This document shows, piece by piece, positions 1 to 7,314 of a stretch of 12,897 nt of DNA. Location of the stretch: assembly GCA_934678915.1 (NCBI GenBank), contig CAKUSF010000053.1, forward strand, positions 1 to 12,897, written 5' to 3'. Within the stretch, counting starts at the first letter, position 1; every line of letters begins with the position of its first letter. The translations under genes were made by a program, and so were the position numbers. Source of the stretch: an uncultured Bacteroidales bacterium. Its GTDB lineage: Bacteria; Bacteroidota; Bacteroidia; Bacteroidales; UBA932. The notes beneath the pieces were generated by a model. That model was not told the DNA's origin. It saw nothing but the letters and a program-made list of their open reading frames with translations, and ran no database searches.

Positions 1-195
1 AGTACCAGTGTAAAGTGATGGCTTCAGTGAGCCATGTTGGGTCATCTTCCATGTGTCCACGGAAGGCGTGATGTCTGTATTGTAACTGAATGGTTCGGCT
101 GTCATCTGGGCATGAAGATCCACAGATGCAATCGCCACCGTGGCTAATAACGCCAAACGGATGGCTTTGAGGTCTGGTTTCTGGATAGCTTTCAT
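1..195 (-). CDS. Secreted protein N-terminus, Rhs/YD-repeat-like (partial)
   Basis: The first 65 codons of a minus-strand gene are visible; the rest lies beyond the left edge. It starts at the ATG complementary to 193-195. Residues 1-30 form a signal peptide: a basic start (MKAIQKPDLKAIR), a hydrophobic stretch (LALLATVAIASV) and a likely cleavage after HAQ. The mature start reads TPSVDTWKMTQHGSLKPSLYTGT. From memory, this resembles the opening of large secreted Bacteroidota proteins with Rhs/YD repeats, where a short 'YG...PSLYTG' segment leads into beta-rich repeats. That comparison is recollection, not a search. No repeats, core domain or toxin tip can be seen here, so function is open. 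It follows the 549-residue lipoprotein gene in the same direction, but a strong terminator separates them. No Bacteroidota-type promoter was found in its short upstream region. Confidence 0.6.
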   Translation of the reverse strand, partial: MKAIQKPDLKAIRLALLATVAIASVDLHAQMTAEPFSYNTDITPSVDTWKMTQHGSLKPSLYTGT

Positions 196-264
196 AATGG
201 TTTATTGTTATGTGTCACTTGACGCTAAGTAACGCATTTTCGGGCAGAATTGCAAGAAGATCTG

Positions 265-309
265 TAATAAAAATAAAAAAAATGAAGCCCTGCGTTAACA
301 GGGCTTCAT
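265..309 (-). terminator. Rho-independent terminator of the TPR lipoprotein gene
   Basis: An 11-base perfect inverted repeat (282-292 and 299-309, arm ATGAAGCCCTG) encloses a 6-base loop. On the minus strand the hairpin is followed by a long T-rich tract (complement of about 265-281). It lies about 20 bases past the stop codon of the minus-strand lipoprotein gene at 330. It should separate that gene from the secreted-protein gene at 1-195. Confidence 0.9.
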
Positions 310-329
310 CATATTCATTAGGAGTGAGA

Positions 330-1979
330 TTACTTGTAGTACTCTGCGAACTCGATGTCCTTGGTGGCTTGCTCTGCGAGAGCCTTGTCTTTCTTGGCGA
401 CAGAGTCGAGCCAAGTCTTGACTTGATCGAAGTTGCCCTGACGAGCAGCGATGATGGCTCTGAGGTAGTCAACCTTTGCGTCTTTGCAGTGAGCTGTCTT
501 TGACGCTTTGTCGAGTTGACCGGTGAGGATGTAGGCGAGAACTGTGTTGTGGCAGCAGCCCTTAACATCCTTAAGATCCTGAACAGCCTTCTCGTAGTCA
601 CCGGTAAGGATGTCCACAACACCCAAGTTGGCCTTTGCAGCGTCTGTACCAGCCTTCTTGAAGTTCTTTGCAGCTGTAGAGTAGTCACCCTTGCGGAGAG
701 CGATCACACCGAGAGCGTTGGTGAGATCAGCATCCTTAGTCTGAACGGCAGCGAAAGCCTTCTCGGCATTCTTGACATCACCTGCCTTGAGGTAGGTGGC
801 CGCGAGGTTGAACCTAGCCTTGTCGCTGTCGTACTTGGTGATGGCCTTGTTGTAGAGCTTAACTTTGCTGTCAAGATCCTTAACCAAGGTGGCAGCACGG
901 AGAAGAGCTGGCTCATCGAGCACATCGCTGTTGCTCTCAACCATTTCGGTAAGTTCGTTTGCAGTGTAGTTCTTAAATTCAACGTTAGCGATGAACCTAG
1001 CACGACGAAGTTCAGGAAGAATACCGCTCTTAAGCTCGGTATAGACAGAGGACATGTTTTTGATCTCGCTCTCGCGAACAGCCGGGTCGCTGTACATTGA
1101 AAGGACTCGGAGGATAAGATCCTTGTCTTCGATGTCAGAGTTCTGAACGAGCTCCTGGAAGCCTTCCCAGTCCTGACCGATGCTCTTTACCTCAGGTTCA
1201 GCAACATCCTTACCCTTCATAACCTTGTCCCAGGCTTTGTCAGCAGATTTTGAACGCTTCTCGGAAAGGGTGTTGTTGAGCTTCTCGCCACCGTCAGGTG
1301 AAGCGTAAGCTACAACTTCGGTACCTACAAGAGTCTTTCTCTCGTTAGCCTTAATCTCATCAAGAGCGCTCTGGAAATCTTTGATGGACTGGCCTTTGAG
1401 CTGCTTTGACTGAACGTCTGCTGAGTTGATTCTGTAAAGAATCTGTCCTTCCGCTGTCTGCTGGAGAACGGCCTGATAGCCATCAGCCTTGAGAGGAACC
1501 TGACCAGCGGCCTTTACAAGCATGTAAGTGGTGTTGACACCGTCAGCGACCTTCTTTACAGGAAGCTTATAGGCTTTGTTCTTGTACTTGGCGATTCCGC
1601 GGAGTTCAAGATGGGACTGCTCCATGCCTTTAACATAGTCAAAGTGAACCTTCTCCGTCACAGTGCCACCGGCTTTAGCCACAACTTTGTAGTTGTCCTT
1701 TACCTTCTCTCCTTGGTACATGAAAGGAGTCATCTTAGCCTCTCCTCCATCGTAAACAAGCACAGGAGTTACCTCAAGGATAGCCTTCGGGTGGAAATAT
1801 TTCTCTGGATAAGTCACAGTGAGCGTGGCATCTATGTTGCCAGCTACACACTCCAGAACCGCAGGCTCACACTTTACGGTCACATTGTCAGCTAGTTCAG
1901 CCATTTTTTCAGCTGAAGAGCATGCTACCGCAGCCATCCCAATGAGAGCCACGGTAAAAAGTTTGAGTGTCTTTTTCAT
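330..1979 (-). CDS. Lipoprotein with OmpA-like segment and TPR-like repeats
   Basis: Predicted 549-residue lipoprotein. Residues 1-19 are a lipoprotein signal peptide and Cys20 (AAVAC) is the likely lipidated residue. Residues 30-160 look beta-rich. Residues 215-340 resemble a divergent OmpA-C-like module (VAYASPDGGEKLNNTLSEKR), which in the family binds peptidoglycan. Residues 360-535 are alpha-helical TPR-like repeats (for example NLAATYLKAGDVKNAEKAF and GVIALRKGDYSTAAKNFKKA). Several cysteines cluster at 475-498 (GCCH and HCKD). The start chosen is the ATG complementary to 1977-1979, because it begins a textbook signal peptide; an in-frame ATG eight codons upstream would add MQSLINSN ahead of it. 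The gene has its own promoter and terminator and so is probably monocistronic. An envelope-anchoring or scaffold role in the periplasm is inferred from the architecture; the specific function is unknown. Confidence 0.85.
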   Translation of the reverse strand: MKKTLKLFTVALIGMAAVACSSAEKMAELADNVTVKCEPAVLECVAGNIDATLTVTYPEKYFHPKAILEVTPVLVYDGGEAKMTPFMYQGEKVKDNYKVVAKAGGTVTEKVHFDYVKGMEQSHLELRGIAKYKNKAYKLPVKKVADGVNTTYMLVKAAGQVPLKADGYQAVLQQTAEGQILYRINSADVQSKQLKGQSIKDFQSALDEIKANERKTLVGTEVVAYASPDGGEKLNNTLSEKRSKSADKAWDKVMKGKDVAEPEVKSIGQDWEGFQELVQNSDIEDKDLILRVLSMYSDPAVRESEIKNMSSVYTELKSGILPELRRARFIANVEFKNYTANELTEMVESNSDVLDEPALLRAATLVKDLDSKVKLYNKAITKYDSDKARFNLAATYLKAGDVKNAEKAFAAVQTKDADLTNALGVIALRKGDYSTAAKNFKKAGTDAAKANLGVVDILTGDYEKAVQDLKDVKGCCHNTVLAYILTGQLDKASKTAHCKDAKVDYLRAIIAARQGNFDQVKTWLDSVAKKDKALAEQATKDIEFAEYYK

Positions 1980-2025
1980 ATTACTATTGATTAAAGATTG
2001 CATACCAATGCTTCTAACAAATACA

Positions 2026-2059
2026 CAAAGATAATTATTATTTTGTTAACTTTGCCAAA
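2026..2059 (-). promoter_or_regulatory. Bacteroidota-type promoter for the TPR lipoprotein gene
   Basis: On the minus strand, TATCTTTG (complement of 2026-2033) matches the TAnnTTTG -7 consensus. A TTTG (complement of 2056-2059) lies 22 bases upstream as a -33 candidate. Transcription would start near 2020, giving a leader of about 40 bases before the chosen start at 1979. This start would also place the alternative upstream ATG (2003) inside the transcript. Confidence 0.55.
2047..2054 (+). promoter_or_regulatory. -7 element (TAACTTTG) for the sigma-54 activator operon
   Basis: TAACTTTG at 2047-2054 matches TAnnTTTG exactly and lies 20 bases before the ATG of the activator gene, implying a leader of only about 15 bases. 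I found no good TTTG at the expected -33 distance. The element lies within the divergent minus-strand promoter, so the two could compete for polymerase. Confidence 0.5.
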
Positions 2060-2074
2060 CTCTGAGCAAATACT

Positions 2075-3325
2075 ATGGACTCACAAGAACTGCAAAGATT
2101 AAAAAATAAATACGACATCATTGGTAATGATGCCGCTCTTAACAGAGCATTGGAGACAGCTGTAGCAGTTGCCCCGACCGACCTGACTGTCCTTGTTACA
2201 GGTGAAAGCGGAGTCGGCAAAGAAAATATTCCAAAGATCATCCACCAAAACAGCCTCCGCAAGACTAGCAAATACTTTGCCGTAAACTGCGGAGCCATAC
2301 CAGAAGGTACGATTGACTCTGAACTTTTCGGTCACGAGAAAGGTTCTTTTACCGGAGCAATCGAGACTCGGAAAGGGTATTTTGAAGAGGCAGACGGTGG
2401 GACTCTGTTTCTGGATGAAATAGGTGAGCTGCCGCTCGCTTCTCAGGCTAAGCTTCTTAGGGTCCTTCAGAGCGGAGAGTTCATCAAAGTCGGTTCGTCC
2501 AAGGTCCAGAAGACGGATGTGAGAGTTATTGCGGCAACGAATGTTAACCTTCTCTACGCTGTAGGTAAGGGAAAGTTCCGAGAGGATTTGTATTACAGGC
2601 TTAACGCTATCCAAATCATGATGCCTGCTCTGCGAGAGCGAAAAGAAGACATCTATCTGTTGTTCAGGAAATTCACGTCTGATTTTTCGGAAAAATACGG
2701 CATGGCCAAGGTGTCATTGACCAATGATGCCATTGACGTGTTGATAAACTACCGTTGGCCTGGGAACATACGCCAGCTTAAGAATATAGCGGAAACAGTC
2801 ACGGCACTGGAGTCAGAAAGGCTGACAAGATCATCGGAGAAATGCGTCGTTGACGCAGCAACTCTTGCGCGTTACATGCCTAAGGAGGAGGCTACTCTCC
2901 TTCCTGTAGCGGCTAAAGAGCCTTCTTCTGGCCAGATGCCGGATTCTGACAAGCAGATGATCATCAAGGCAATCTTTGATCTCAAGCAGGAAGTGGATCG
3001 CCTGAAAGCCAGAATTGATTCAAATCCGGATTCCGTGCCTACACTCCATCCTGCACTAAGGCCAGCGTCTGAGCCGGAAGAGGCAGAATGGCAGGGCATT
3101 GGGGCTCCTGTTACGAGCGAGTCGATCGGGAAAGTCGTTGATATTCATGCTGAGGAGCCCGTCAAGGCGCAGGATTTGTCACTGAGAAAATCAAATCTGG
3201 AGATAATAGAAAAAGCTCTAGAAAAACATGGCGGGAACCGGAAGTTGGCAGCTCAGGAAGTGGGTATTTCCGAAAGGACCCTTTACCGTTGGATTGAAAA
3301 ATATCATCTAGATAAAAAAGCCTGA
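2075..3325 (+). CDS. Sigma-54-dependent activator (AAA+ plus Fis-type HTH, no sensor domain)
   Basis: A 416-residue bacterial enhancer-binding protein that would use ATP hydrolysis to open promoters bound by RpoN polymerase. The AAA+ domain starts almost at residue 1. It has Walker A GESGVGKE (43-50), the sigma-54 contact loop GSFTGA (90-95), Walker B GGTLFLDE (108-115), an arginine-finger region FREDLYYRL (168-176) and sensor [12 protein letters not shown] (228-237). A long low-complexity linker (about 270-370) includes a short predicted coiled coil ([20 protein letters not shown]). The C-terminal Fis-type helix-turn-helix is at 375-410 ([20 protein letters not shown]). There is no receiver, PAS or GAF domain, so activity must be set by expression level, a partner protein or the linker. 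It is first in a run with lptE, a TPR-like gene and secG, 11 bases before the lptE ATG. Its targets are not shown by the sequence. Confidence 0.93.
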   Translation: MDSQELQRLKNKYDIIGNDAALNRALETAVAVAPTDLTVLVTGESGVGKENIPKIIHQNSLRKTSKYFAVNCGAIPEGTIDSELFGHEKGSFTGAIETRKGYFEEADGGTLFLDEIGELPLASQAKLLRVLQSGEFIKVGSSKVQKTDVRVIAATNVNLLYAVGKGKFREDLYYRLNAIQIMMPALRERKEDIYLLFRKFTSDFSEKYGMAKVSLTNDAIDVLINYRWPGNIRQLKNIAETVTALESERLTRSSEKCVVDAATLARYMPKEEATLLPVAAKEPSSGQMPDSDKQMIIKAIFDLKQEVDRLKARIDSNPDSVPTLHPALRPASEPEEAEWQGIGAPVTSESIGKVVDIHAEEPVKAQDLSLRKSNLEIIEKALEKHGGNRKLAAQEVGISERTLYRWIEKYHLDKKA

Positions 3326-3336
3326 AGAAATTGAAT

Positions 3337-3846
3337 ATGAAAAAGTTAATTACGATACTTGCTTTGCTGGCGGTGCTAGTCACAGGGGGATGCTCAATTG
3401 TCAAGTACTCATTTTCCGGCACATCTATCCAATCTGATGTCAAAACAGTGACTATCAATTATTTTGAATATAAGGCACTGAAAGTCAATCCAACTCTGAG
3501 CAATGATCTTACCGAAGCTTTGAAAGACAAATTTCGTAAGTTAACCAAGTTGGAGCAAGTAGAAATGGACGGTGATCTTGAGCTTCAGGGTGAAGTTACT
3601 GGCTATGAGGTAAGAGCCGCAGCCGTGACAGCAAATGAGGTGGCTGCACAAAACCGTCTGACGGTGACAGTCAAGTTGAAGTTCACCAACAGAAAGTACC
3701 CGGAGGATGACTTCGAGAATAACTTCTCAGCCTATTCGGATTACGATTCGACATATTCATTGGACGCGGTTGAGTCCACACTCTGCCAAGAGATTGTAGA
3801 AAAGTTGGTTGAGGACATGTTCAATGCCAGCGTTGCCCAGTGGTAG
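3337..3846 (+). CDS. lptE: LptE-like outer-membrane LPS assembly lipoprotein
   Basis: Predicted 169-residue lipoprotein. In the LPS transport pathway, LptE plugs the LptD beta-barrel in the outer membrane and helps deliver LPS to the cell surface. The lipoprotein signal is MKKLITILALLAVLVTGGC with Cys19 lipidated; Thr at -3 is slightly atypical for a lipobox. The mature start, YSFSGTSIQSDVKTVTINYF, is typical of Bacteroidota LptE-family proteins as I recall them, and the length fits. I chose ATG 3337 over the in-frame TTG at 3331, since it gives a normal signal peptide. It follows the sigma-54 activator by 11 bases and precedes the TPR-like gene by about 20 bases, so it is probably cotranscribed. 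The LptD gene is not in the window. Confidence 0.87.
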   Translation: MKKLITILALLAVLVTGGCSIVKYSFSGTSIQSDVKTVTINYFEYKALKVNPTLSNDLTEALKDKFRKLTKLEQVEMDGDLELQGEVTGYEVRAAAVTANEVAAQNRLTVTVKLKFTNRKYPEDDFENNFSAYSDYDSTYSLDAVESTLCQEIVEKLVEDMFNASVAQW

Positions 3847-3868
3847 AATCATGGACGGTGGGAAGAAG

Positions 3869-4540
3869 ATGAATCTTAGGTCCTTGACAATGGACGAACT
3901 GACAGGGGTAATCAATCGTTACCCTTGGTTCGGGGCTGCTCGTAAGGAGCTGTGTGTAAGGATGTCAAAGGTCGGAGGAAGCGAGTGGGGAAAAGCTCAG
4001 TACTCGGATGCGGCCATGTACGTAGCCTCCAGAACTTTGATTTCTGACATAGTTCGTTCCCTTGCGAAGGATGACTATTCCGACAAGGATGTGGAGCATC
4101 TTATTAAGGAATATATTAATCCGGAAGCCCATCGGCAGAAGGAGTCCCTTCGACAAGCTCTGGGACCTTCCACTTCGGTCACTGAGCCTTCCACTTCGGT
4201 CGCTGAGCCTGTCGAAGCGCCACAACCCGCCCCCGTGCCTTACACCCGCACAGTCCGTGTCGCAGGAGGAGATTTCTTTTCCGCTGAGCAGTACGCCTCC
4301 GTCCGTAAAGAGGAAGACAATGTCTTCTCCAATTTCAAGAGCGACCGCTATGATGAACCAGACGGCAGACAATGGGAAGATCCTGAGGGCGGCTTCTGCA
4401 CCGAAACTTTGGCTGCAATCTACGCAGATCAAGGCTATTTTGTTGAGGCAAAGAAGATTTATTCTAGACTAATCTTGCGTTATCCGGAAAAAAGTGCTTA
4501 CTTTGCATCCCTTATTGAAAAATTGCAACAGGAAAATTAA
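3869..4540 (+). CDS. TPR-like protein with an in-frame repeat-element insertion
   Basis: A 223-residue protein without signal peptide or membrane segment, so probably cytoplasmic. The N-terminal part (1-95) is helical (LTMDELTGVINRYPWFGAARKELC). Residues 94-117 are a Pro/Ser/Thr-rich linker encoded by a short repeated element (two PSTSV(T/A)E units, then PVEA). The C-terminal 45 residues form a TPR-like helical pair (FCTETLAAIYADQGYFVEAKKIYSRLILRYPEKSAYFASLIEKL). Similar small proteins sit between lptE and secG in Bacteroidales, as I recall; their function is not known to me. The start is uncertain: ATG 3869 follows the purine-rich GGGAAGAAG, ATG 3851 would add six residues, and a longer reading from 3809 would overlap lptE. 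It is likely cotranscribed with lptE and secG. Confidence 0.75.
   Translation: MNLRSLTMDELTGVINRYPWFGAARKELCVRMSKVGGSEWGKAQYSDAAMYVASRTLISDIVRSLAKDDYSDKDVEHLIKEYINPEAHRQKESLRQALGPSTSVTEPSTSVAEPVEAPQPAPVPYTRTVRVAGGDFFSAEQYASVRKEEDNVFSNFKSDRYDEPDGRQWEDPEGGFCTETLAAIYADQGYFVEAKKIYSRLILRYPEKSAYFASLIEKLQQEN
4148..4217. repeat. REP-like element: tandem 21-bp units between inverted arms
   Basis: Outer arms CTTCGACAAGCTC (4148-4160) and GAGCCTGTCGAAG (4205-4217) are inverted copies matching at 12 of 13 positions. Between them are two 21-base direct units (4166-4186 and 4187-4207), each starting CCTTCCACTTCGGTC and differing at one base (A4181 versus G4202). The TTCGACAGGCTCAG-type core resembles short dispersed palindromic repeats I recall from many Bacteroidota genomes. 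Unit length is a multiple of three and the element stays in frame with the host gene. Confidence 0.8.
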
Positions 4541-4551
4541 AATTTAAGAAT

Positions 4552-4902
4552 ATGTTTACATTTCTCACAGTTTGTATTGTCATCGCGGCTATCCTTCTGA
4601 TCATCGTTGTGCTGCTTCAGAATGGCAAGGGACAGGGTATGGCCAGCAATTTCACTTCTGCCAATCAGACACTTGGAGTAAGGCAGACCGCTAACTTCTT
4701 GGAAAAATTCTCTTGGGGGCTTGTTGCTTTCATCCTCGTTGTCTCAATCGTTACCTCTTTCACAACCAGAACAACCGTTTCCGGTGTTGACCTGACTGAG
4801 AAGATTGAGAACACCGCTGCCCAACCAGAGTTCCCATCAGCTCCGATTCAGCAGGCTAATCCTGCTCAAGAAGCCCCGGCAACTGACTCTTCAGCTGAGT
4901 AA
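4552..4902 (+). CDS. secG: Preprotein translocase subunit SecG
   Basis: A 116-residue inner-membrane protein of the SecYEG translocon, which helps SecA move preproteins across the membrane. There are two membrane helices: residues 1-23 (MFTFLTVCIVIAAILLIIVVLLQ) and about 54-71 (SWGLVAFILVVSIVTSF). The conserved loop NGKGQGMASNF lies at 24-34, between the helices. The C-terminal tail (about 85-116) is Pro/Ala/Gln-rich and acidic, typical of Bacteroidota SecG. The ATG is 11 bases after the stop of the TPR-like gene, so it is the last gene of the plus-strand run. A terminator lies about 50 bases downstream. Confidence 0.93.
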   Translation: MFTFLTVCIVIAAILLIIVVLLQNGKGQGMASNFTSANQTLGVRQTANFLEKFSWGLVAFILVVSIVTSFTTRTTVSGVDLTEKIENTAAQPEFPSAPIQQANPAQEAPATDSSAE

Positions 4903-4944
4903 CTGACATTTTGTCAGCCTTTGGGCTTTGGAATATAATTTGAC
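4903..4944 (+). promoter_or_regulatory. Inverted repeat plus possible sigma-54-like promoter upstream of clpB
   Basis: Right after the secG stop is a perfect 6-base inverted repeat, CTGACA-TTT-TGTCAG (4903-4917). It has no T-run behind it and so looks like a protein-binding site. Twelve bases on, TGGAATATAATTTGA (4929-4943) keeps the GG-to-TTG spacing of a sigma-54 -24/-12 promoter but lacks the usual C after TTG, so the match is weak. An alternative is a vegetative promoter with TTTG 4910-4913 and a poor -7 (ATAATTTG, 4935-4942), 21 bases apart. No TAnnTTTG match is present nearer to clpB. Confidence 0.35.
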
Positions 4945-4950
4945 TTTTAA

Positions 4951-4981
4951 CCGTTCGGTCTTCGGATCGGACGGCTTTTTT
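4951..4981 (+). terminator. Rho-independent terminator after secG, inside the clpB upstream region
   Basis: A 10-base stem (4951-4960 with 4965-4974, two G-U pairs) closes a TTCG tetraloop and is followed by C then TTTTTT. It would end transcripts coming from secG. It also lies upstream of clpB and downstream of the possible clpB promoter, so it could act as an attenuator if transcription starts before it. Confidence 0.85.
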
Positions 4982-5033
4982 ACTGTCACGTGAACCGGCG
5001 CGGGCCGCGAGCGGAAGTGTCCCATGACCAAAA

Positions 5034-5040
5034 AAGGAGA
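5034..5040 (+). promoter_or_regulatory. Shine-Dalgarno sequence of clpB
   Basis: AAGGAGA lies 11 bases before the ATG at 5052. This is one of the few clear Shine-Dalgarno-like sites in the window. It supports ATG 5052 as the clpB start and hence a protein without an N-domain. A TGA at 5025-5027 closes the frame just upstream. Confidence 0.6.
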
Positions 5041-5051
5041 AATCTAAATAT

Positions 5052-7253
5052 ATGGAAAACAACAATAGTAACAATAGCAACAAATTGGAATTTCTGTCCA
5101 AGTTCGCTGTAAACCTCAACGAGCAAGCCGCTCAAGGTAAGCTTGACCCTGTTATCGGTAGGGATGAGGAAATCAGAAGGGTTCTACAGATTCTTAGTAG
5201 AAGAACCAAGAACAATCCTATTCTGGTAGGTGAGCCAGGTGTCGGTAAGACCGCCATTTCCGAAGGCATTGCCCAGAAGATAGTTGATGGAGACGTGCCA
5301 GAGAACCTGAAGAGCAAGAAGGTATATTCATTGGACATGGGCGCGCTGATTGCTGGCGCAAAGTACCAAGGAGAATTTGAGGAACGTCTGAAGGGGGTTG
5401 TCAAGGAAGTCGTTGACAGTGCCGGTGAGATTATCCTGTTCATTGATGAAATTCACACACTTGTGGGCGCAGGTCGTTCTTCCGGAGCGATGGATGCGTC
5501 AAACATTTTGAAACCAGCGCTTGCCAGAGGTGAACTGAGGACTATCGGTTCTACTACTTTGGATGAGTATCAAAAGTACTTCGAGGCCGATAAGGCTCTT
5601 GAACGGCGATTCCAGATGGTCTTGGTCGATGAACCATCTCCTGCTGAGTCCATCGCTATATTAAGAGGTCTTAAAGAAAAGTACGAGAACCACCATAGGG
5701 TGAAGATTGAAGATGATGCTTTGATTGCAGCAGTCAACCTTTCCCATAGGTACATCACTAACAGATTCCTGCCAGACAAGGCCATTGACCTTGTGGATGA
5801 GGCTGCATCCAAGCTACGTCTAGAGATGAACTCCGTGCCGGAGCCGATAGCTGAACTCAATAGTGACATCCGTCAGTTGGAGATTGAGAAAGAGGCAATC
5901 AAGCGTGAGGGCACATCCTTGAAGTCTGAAAAGATTGAAAAGGAACTTGCCGAAAAGCTCTCTGAGAAAGAGGCTCTTATGAAGAGATGGAATGATGAGA
6001 AAGGCATCCTATCGGGTCTTCAGGAGGCTCGTCAGAAGATTGAGGACTACAAGATAGAGTCACAAGCCGCAGAAAGGGCAGGTGACTACGGAAAAGTCGC
6101 GGAACTTCGCTATGGAAAGATTGCTGAGGTTCAGAAGAAGATTGACGAACTGACCAAGAAGCAGGCTGAGATCAAGGACCCGATAGTCACGGAGGCTGTC
6201 ACTCCTCAAGACATCGCTGAGGTTGTCGCCAAGTGGACTGGCATTCCAGTGCAGAAGATGCTTGAGAGCGAGAAGGAGAAACTTCTGAGGATTGAGAGTG
6301 AACTGCACAAGAGAGTGGTAGGTCAGGAGCAAGCTATTCAGGCTGTCGCAGACGCTGTAAGGCGTAGCAGAGCCGGACTTTCAAACGAGAAAAGACCGAT
6401 TGGTTCGTTCCTCTTCATGGGTACAACCGGTGTCGGTAAGACCGAATTGGCCAAAGCTCTTGCAGAGTTCTTGTTCAACGATGAGAACATGATCACAAGG
6501 ATTGACATGAGTGAGTATCAGGAACGTCACACAGTCAGCCGTCTGGTCGGTGCGCCTCCGGGATACGTTGGCTATGATGAAGGCGGACAGCTTACAGAGG
6601 CTGTAAGACGTAAACCTTATTCTGTCATCCTGTTGGATGAGATAGAGAAAGCTCACCCGGATGTGTTCAATGTCTTGCTTCAGGTTTTGGACGATGGCCG
6701 TCTGACTGACAACAAAGGGCGTACGGTTGACTTCAAGAACACGATTCTGATCATGACCTCCAACGTTGGCTCGGACATCATCCAAGGCTACATGGACAGA
6801 CTTCCTGCCGTAGGTCAGCCGGGTGCGGATCCTGCCGAGGAAATGAGGGCAATCGCCACAAGACGTGAACTTCTGGACGAGTGCAAGGAGAAGGTGATGG
6901 ATGTCTTGAAGACAACAGTAAGGCCTGAGTTCCTGAACAGAATCGATGAGATTATCATGTTTGATCCTCTGACCCAGAATGACATTCGTGAGATTCTTCA
7001 CATCCAGATGAAGCAGCTCCAGAATAGGCTTGCCGATGAAGGTGTTACAATTGAGTTTACGAAGGCTTTTGAAGACCACATGGTCACTTCCGGTTACGAT
7101 CCTGCCTACGGAGCCCGTCCTATCAAGAGATTGATGCAGCGCGAGTTAGTAAATCAACTTGCAAAAGCGATCCTCTCTGGAACAGTCCATAAGGATTCTG
7201 TCATTGAAGTTGACGCTGTAGGTGGTCAGATTGTTTTGAACAACAAGAAATAA
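5052..7253 (+). CDS. clpB: ClpB-type AAA+ disaggregase lacking the N-terminal domain
   Basis: A 733-residue cytoplasmic hexameric ATPase that, with the DnaK system, pulls proteins out of aggregates. The first AAA+ domain has Walker A GEPGVGKT (60-67), pore-loop Tyr105 ([10 protein letters not shown]), Walker B LFIDE (129-133) and arginine fingers ERRF (184-187). The coiled-coil M domain at about 256-378 is full length, which marks ClpB rather than ClpA or ClpC. The second AAA+ domain has GTTGVGKT (457-464), pore loop GYVG (504-507), Walker B VILLDE (525-530) and sensor II GAR (687-689). Usual ClpB is about 860 residues; here the roughly 150-residue Clp N-domain is absent, replaced by a short Asn/Ser-rich start ([10 protein letters not shown]). 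An in-frame TGA at 5025 and only 149 bases to secG leave no room for it. A slightly long insert at about 584-612 precedes [10 protein letters not shown]. There is no tripeptide for ClpP docking that I recognise. Confidence 0.95.
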   Translation: MENNNSNNSNKLEFLSKFAVNLNEQAAQGKLDPVIGRDEEIRRVLQILSRRTKNNPILVGEPGVGKTAISEGIAQKIVDGDVPENLKSKKVYSLDMGALIAGAKYQGEFEERLKGVVKEVVDSAGEIILFIDEIHTLVGAGRSSGAMDASNILKPALARGELRTIGSTTLDEYQKYFEADKALERRFQMVLVDEPSPAESIAILRGLKEKYENHHRVKIEDDALIAAVNLSHRYITNRFLPDKAIDLVDEAASKLRLEMNSVPEPIAELNSDIRQLEIEKEAIKREGTSLKSEKIEKELAEKLSEKEALMKRWNDEKGILSGLQEARQKIEDYKIESQAAERAGDYGKVAELRYGKIAEVQKKIDELTKKQAEIKDPIVTEAVTPQDIAEVVAKWTGIPVQKMLESEKEKLLRIESELHKRVVGQEQAIQAVADAVRRSRAGLSNEKRPIGSFLFMGTTGVGKTELAKALAEFLFNDENMITRIDMSEYQERHTVSRLVGAPPGYVGYDEGGQLTEAVRRKPYSVILLDEIEKAHPDVFNVLLQVLDDGRLTDNKGRTVDFKNTILIMTSNVGSDIIQGYMDRLPAVGQPGADPAEEMRAIATRRELLDECKEKVMDVLKTTVRPEFLNRIDEIIMFDPLTQNDIREILHIQMKQLQNRLADEGVTIEFTKAFEDHMVTSGYDPAYGARPIKRLMQRELVNQLAKAILSGTVHKDSVIEVDAVGGQIVLNNKK

Positions 7254-7259
7254 TAGATG

Positions 7260-7297
7260 AAAAAATGCTAGCAAAAGTTCTTTTGCTAGCATTTTTT
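7260..7297. terminator. Bidirectional terminator between clpB and the S46 peptidase gene
   Basis: A perfect 18-base inverted repeat (7260-7277 with 7280-7297, core ATGCTAGCAAAAG) carries A-runs on one side and T-runs on the other. It therefore works as a hairpin plus U-tract on both strands. It lies 7 bases past the clpB stop and 17 bases past the stop of the converging S46 gene. Confidence 0.92.
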
Positions 7298-7314
7298 TAT
7301 CGTTGATAAAGAGG

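Noticed and set aside
516..1100. A 194-codon plus-strand open frame opposite the TPR lipoprotein gene
   Set aside because: It is a shadow of the lipoprotein frame, with no start signals of its own.
4903..4917. CTGACA-TTT-TGTCAG read as a secG terminator
   Set aside because: The 6-base stem is short and is not followed by a T-run; the real terminator lies at 4951-4981.
4986..5009. TCACGTGA palindrome and the CGCGGGCCGCG mini-hairpin in the clpB leader
   Set aside because: Both are short and of a kind expected in a GC-rich patch, and neither matches a known operator or riboswitch I recognise.
5024..5047. A tiny open frame (MTKKGEI) just before clpB, as a leader peptide
   Set aside because: It has no start signals of its own and contains the clpB Shine-Dalgarno; seven codons can arise by chance.
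6381..7079. A 232-codon minus-strand open frame opposite clpB
   Set aside because: It overlaps the conserved second AAA+ domain and its translation shows no domain or promoter.
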